Source: Erysipelothrix sp. (GTDB lineage Bacteria; Bacillota_I; Bacilli_A; Erysipelotrichales; Erysipelotrichaceae). From it: a stretch of 8,909 bases of DNA. Of this stretch, positions 7,459 to 8,909 are shown piece by piece; position 1 is the first letter of the stretch, and each line of letters starts with the position of its first letter. Location: assembly GCA_012520695.1 (NCBI GenBank), contig JAAYNU010000155.1, forward strand, positions 1 to 8,909, written 5' to 3'. The position numbers and the translations under genes are program-made. Under the pieces are notes generated by a model that was not told the DNA's origin, did not search any database, and saw only the letters and a list, made by a program, of their open reading frames with translations.

Positions 7459-7484
7459 AAAATAAAAACGGACTTGCGCCCGTT
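7459..7484 (-). terminator. Intrinsic terminator of the rpmG-secE-nusG unit
   Basis: AACGGGC-GCAA-GTCCGTT on the minus strand forms a 7-base stem (one G-U pair) capped by a GNRA tetraloop, followed by TTTATTTT. It starts 5 bases after the nusG stop and 20 bases before the -35 box of the next operon, so it separates the two units. Confidence 0.9.
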
Positions 7485-7489
7485 CTTGA

Positions 7490-8026
7490 TTAGATTCGTT
7501 CAATATCAGTGTATGATATTTCGGTTGGTGTTTCTCGACCAAAGAGAATCGTGAGTACCATTGCTGTTTGAGCATCATTGTTCATGCTATCAACTGTTCC
7601 CTCAATTCCTGTAAATGGACCTGCGAGGATACGAACTGTATCTCCGACTTCAAAGTCCACGATGAGTTTCTTATCACTAAGACCCATACGACGTAAGATT
7701 GATTCAATTTCCTCTGGGGAAACTGGGAAAGGTTTTGCACCACCACCAGAAGATCCGATAAATCCTGTAACTCCAGGCGTGTTACGAACAATGTACCATG
7801 CTTCATCCGTCATAATCATTTCTACGAATAAATATCCAGGGAACAAGTTTCTCATTTTTTCAACCTTTTTACCATTTTTATATTCTATTTCAGCTTCTTC
7901 CGCTACTAGAATTCTGAACAGTGCATCTTCAATTCCCATTGATTCAACACGACGCTCTAAGTTTTCTTTAACGCGGTTTTCATGACCAGAATATGTATTA
8001 ACTACATACCATTCTTTTGTGTCCAT
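7490..8026 (-). CDS. nusG: Transcription termination/antitermination factor NusG
   Basis: NusG binds the clamp of RNA polymerase, modulates pausing and termination, and through its KOW domain contacts partners such as S10. The 178-residue protein has the N-terminal NGN domain (about 1-112) with EWYVVNTYSGHENRVKENL at the start, the conserved MRNLFPGYLFVEM at 58-70 and VRNTPGVTGFIG at 80-91. The KOW domain follows, with VGDTVRILAGPFTGIEGTVDSMN at 127-149. A short glycine run (SSGGGAKP, 92-99) belongs to the usual loop. Length is standard. The start ATG 8026 lies 3 bases after the secE stop. The only ribosome binding site is a weak GGCAGG within secE, so coupling to secE is likely. Confidence 0.97.
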   Translation of the reverse strand: MDTKEWYVVNTYSGHENRVKENLERRVESMGIEDALFRILVAEEAEIEYKNGKKVEKMRNLFPGYLFVEMIMTDEAWYIVRNTPGVTGFIGSSGGGAKPFPVSPEEIESILRRMGLSDKKLIVDFEVGDTVRILAGPFTGIEGTVDSMNNDAQTAMVLTILFGRETPTEISYTDIERI

Positions 8027-8029
8027 ATT

Positions 8030-8215
8030 TTATAAACCTGCCAATCCAAGTTGTTGCAGCGCCCACACTAACACAAATTCTGTGAGAATGAAGTATGCTA
8101 CGAAAAATAAAATAAAACCAATAACGATTGTTGTGTTACGCGTCATATCTTTACGATTTGGCCACGTAATTTTTCTAATTTCTTCTTTAATTCCTGCGAT
8201 TGAGAACCATGACAT
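8030..8215 (-). CDS. secE: Preprotein translocase subunit SecE
   Basis: SecE is the small clamp-like subunit of the SecYEG channel in the cytoplasmic membrane. The 61-residue protein is of the short, single-helix type of Gram-positive bacteria. It has an amphipathic N-terminal helix with the hallmark IRKITWPNRKD at about 13-23, followed by one transmembrane helix at about 29-53 (TTIVIGFILFFVAYF..). A perfect AGGAGG (8229-8224) lies 8 bases before the ATG and overlaps the rpmG stop (TAGGAGG). Gene order and family marks agree. Confidence 0.96.
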   Translation of the reverse strand: MSWFSIAGIKEEIRKITWPNRKDMTRNTTIVIGFILFFVAYFILTEFVLVWALQQLGLAGL

Positions 8216-8227
8216 AATTAAAACCTC

Positions 8228-8386
8228 CTATTTAGATTCGCGATGTAAGGTATGTTTACCGCATCGACGACAAAACTTTTTAATTTCTAAGCGCTCAGTG
8301 ACACTTGAATGATTTCGAAATGTGGAATAGTTTCGAGACAAACAGTCTACGCACACTAAGATAACTTTTTCTCTTTTTTGACTCAT
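8228..8386 (-). CDS. rpmG: 50S ribosomal protein L33, zinc-binding form
   Basis: L33 is a small protein of the large ribosomal subunit near the E site. This 52-residue protein starts [15 protein letters not shown] and ends [14 protein letters not shown]. The two CxxC pairs (CVDC and CRRC) mark the zinc-carrying form, in contrast to the cysteine-less paralogue many Firmicutes keep for zinc shortage. The start ATG 8386 is chosen because GGAGGG (8398-8393) lies 6 bases upstream. An upstream in-frame ATG at 8443 falls inside the -35 box and is rejected. It is the first gene of the rpmG-secE-nusG transcript. Confidence 0.96.
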   Translation of the reverse strand: MSQKREKVILVCVDCLSRNYSTFRNHSSVTERLEIKKFCRRCGKHTLHRESK

Positions 8387-8414
8387 AAAAAACCCTCCAC
8401 TTTCGTGCCTTCTA

Positions 8415-8443
8415 ACTTTATCATATACAGCCTTAATAGTCAA
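8415..8443 (-). promoter_or_regulatory. Promoter of rpmG-secE-nusG
   Basis: On the minus strand TTGACT (8443-8438), a 17-base spacer and TAAAGT (8420-8415) preceded by TGA give an extended -10 promoter of SigA type. The start point would be near 8408, leaving a leader of about 22 bases before ATG 8386. It follows the terminator of the sigma factor gene. Confidence 0.75.
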
Positions 8444-8460
8444 TTAAACGCTGCTTCACA

Positions 8461-8494
8461 AAAATGAAAAAACCTCTCCTGATGACAGAGAGGC
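8461..8494 (-). terminator. Intrinsic terminator of the sigma factor gene
   Basis: On the minus strand CCTCTC (8493-8488) and GAGAGG (8478-8473) form a 6-base stem, extended by a T-G pair, around a 7-base loop. TTTTTT and further T-rich sequence follow at once. It lies 11 bases after the stop of the sigma factor gene and upstream of the rpmG promoter, so the two are separate units. Confidence 0.9.
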
Positions 8495-8504
8495 TCCTTC
8501 CATT

Positions 8505-8909
8505 TTACGCAAATAAATCCTTCAGATTTCTACGGATCTTTTGAACGATATTATCCACATCTTTATTACTGATATTGAGTTCATCAGCGATTGATGAGTA
8601 GCTGAATCCCTCTTCTCTTAAAGAGTGAACTTTTTGTTCCTGAATCTTCAAAGAATTTAAATAACCATCACTGCGTTCACGAACTTCCATATACTGTGCC
8701 ATTTTCCTTGGACAATCGGAAAATGAGTTCGATTGAATAAAATCGATCCGCGTGAGCGAATCATTTTCACCGATTGGTATATCTAATGAATATCGTGGAT
8801 TAACCATGCGATGATTACCACTTCTTAATTTTCTTATCGTACTCTTGACAGTATTGCCGACACAATGATTGATGAAGTGTGCCATTCCTACCAGTCGTGA
8901 TATATCATA
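8505..8909 (-). CDS. sigH: SigH-like RNA polymerase sigma factor, C-terminal part
   Basis: The frame is open to the window edge, so the first part of the gene is missing; 134 codons plus stop are visible. The N-terminal piece (GMAHFINHCVGNTVKSTIRK) matches the end of sigma region 2, where polymerase and -10 contacts lie. It is followed by NPRYSLDIPIGENDSLTRIDFI, which parallels the VSLDKPI..ESDRTLLDVI segment of Bacillus SigH. The C-terminus contains region 4 with a helix-turn-helix (EEGFSYSSIADELNISNKDVDNIVQKIRRNL) that recognises the -35 box. The location directly before rpmG-secE-nusG is where Bacillus sigH sits, which supports orthology. An internal ATG at 8885 is not the start, because coding similarity continues upstream. 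In Bacillus SigH drives early sporulation and competence genes, while in non-sporing relatives such factors control competence; the role here is inference. Confidence 0.85.
   Translation of the reverse strand, partial: YDISRLVGMAHFINHCVGNTVKSTIRKLRSGNHRMVNPRYSLDIPIGENDSLTRIDFIQSNSFSDCPRKMAQYMEVRERSDGYLNSLKIQEQKVHSLREEGFSYSSIADELNISNKDVDNIVQKIRRNLKDLFA

Noticed and set aside
7008..7985. Plus-strand open frames at 7008-7232 and 7578-7985, and a second minus-strand frame at 7582-7806
   Set aside because: All overlap mvk or nusG in other frames; the real genes carry full family motifs and the shadow products resemble nothing I know.
8019..8312. Plus-strand 97-codon frame across secE and rpmG
   Set aside because: It covers two confirmed small genes and their junction on the other strand and lacks a start signal.
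8387..8443. Longer rpmG with 19 extra residues
   Set aside because: The start would fall in the -35 box, and L33 proteins normally have about 50 residues, matching the 8386 start.
1..8909. CRISPR array, tRNA, rRNA, insertion sequence or prophage parts
   Set aside because: I saw no spaced direct repeats, cloverleaf, transposase motifs or terminal inverted repeats on either strand.

Overview
The window looks like chromosomal DNA of a low-GC Gram-positive bacterium (Firmicutes). The Shine-Dalgarno sites are strong (AGGAGG, GGAGGG), promoters are SigA-like, and the right end carries the sigH-like / rpmG / secE / nusG cluster known from Bacillus. A complete lower mevalonate pathway in the order mvk-mvaD-pmk-fni is typical of cocci and lactobacilli-like Firmicutes. 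It also occurs in Erysipelothrix, and an Erysipelotrichia-like host is my best guess, though this is inference and not proven by the sequence. Every gene I can support lies on the minus strand, so transcription runs from high to low coordinates.

Right end (8909-7459): the 3' part of a SigH-like sigma factor is closed by a clear intrinsic terminator. A promoter (TTGACT-17-TAAAGT with an extended -10) then drives rpmG-secE-nusG. This unit is tightly spaced: the rpmG stop overlaps the secE ribosome binding site, and nusG starts 3 bases after the secE stop. It ends in a GNRA-capped terminator directly after nusG.

Centre (7438-407): a consensus-like promoter (TTGCAT-17-TATAAT) whose -10 and -35 both sit inside perfect palindromes starts a seven-gene operon: mevalonate kinase, diphosphomevalonate decarboxylase, phosphomevalonate kinase, FMN-dependent (type 2) IPP isomerase, a membrane-anchored solute-binding-like protein of unknown role, uracil-DNA glycosylase and FolC. 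The genes overlap or abut at almost every junction (TAA/ATG abutting, ATGA overlap, 14-base and 14-17-base overlaps, TAATG), so translation is probably coupled throughout. The first four proteins convert mevalonate to IPP and DMAPP for undecaprenyl phosphate and other isoprenoids. HMG-CoA synthase and reductase are not in the window. The last two genes act in DNA base-excision repair and folate metabolism.

Left end (406-1): an AT-rich stretch (105 G/C in the first 360 bases by hand count) without an obvious terminator for folC. It holds a candidate promoter and the first 58 codons of a small membrane protein that runs off the window.

Most of the window is ordinary housekeeping DNA. The two points that most deserve follow-up are the orphan solute-binding-like gene locked into the isoprenoid operon and the palindromes covering the operon promoter.
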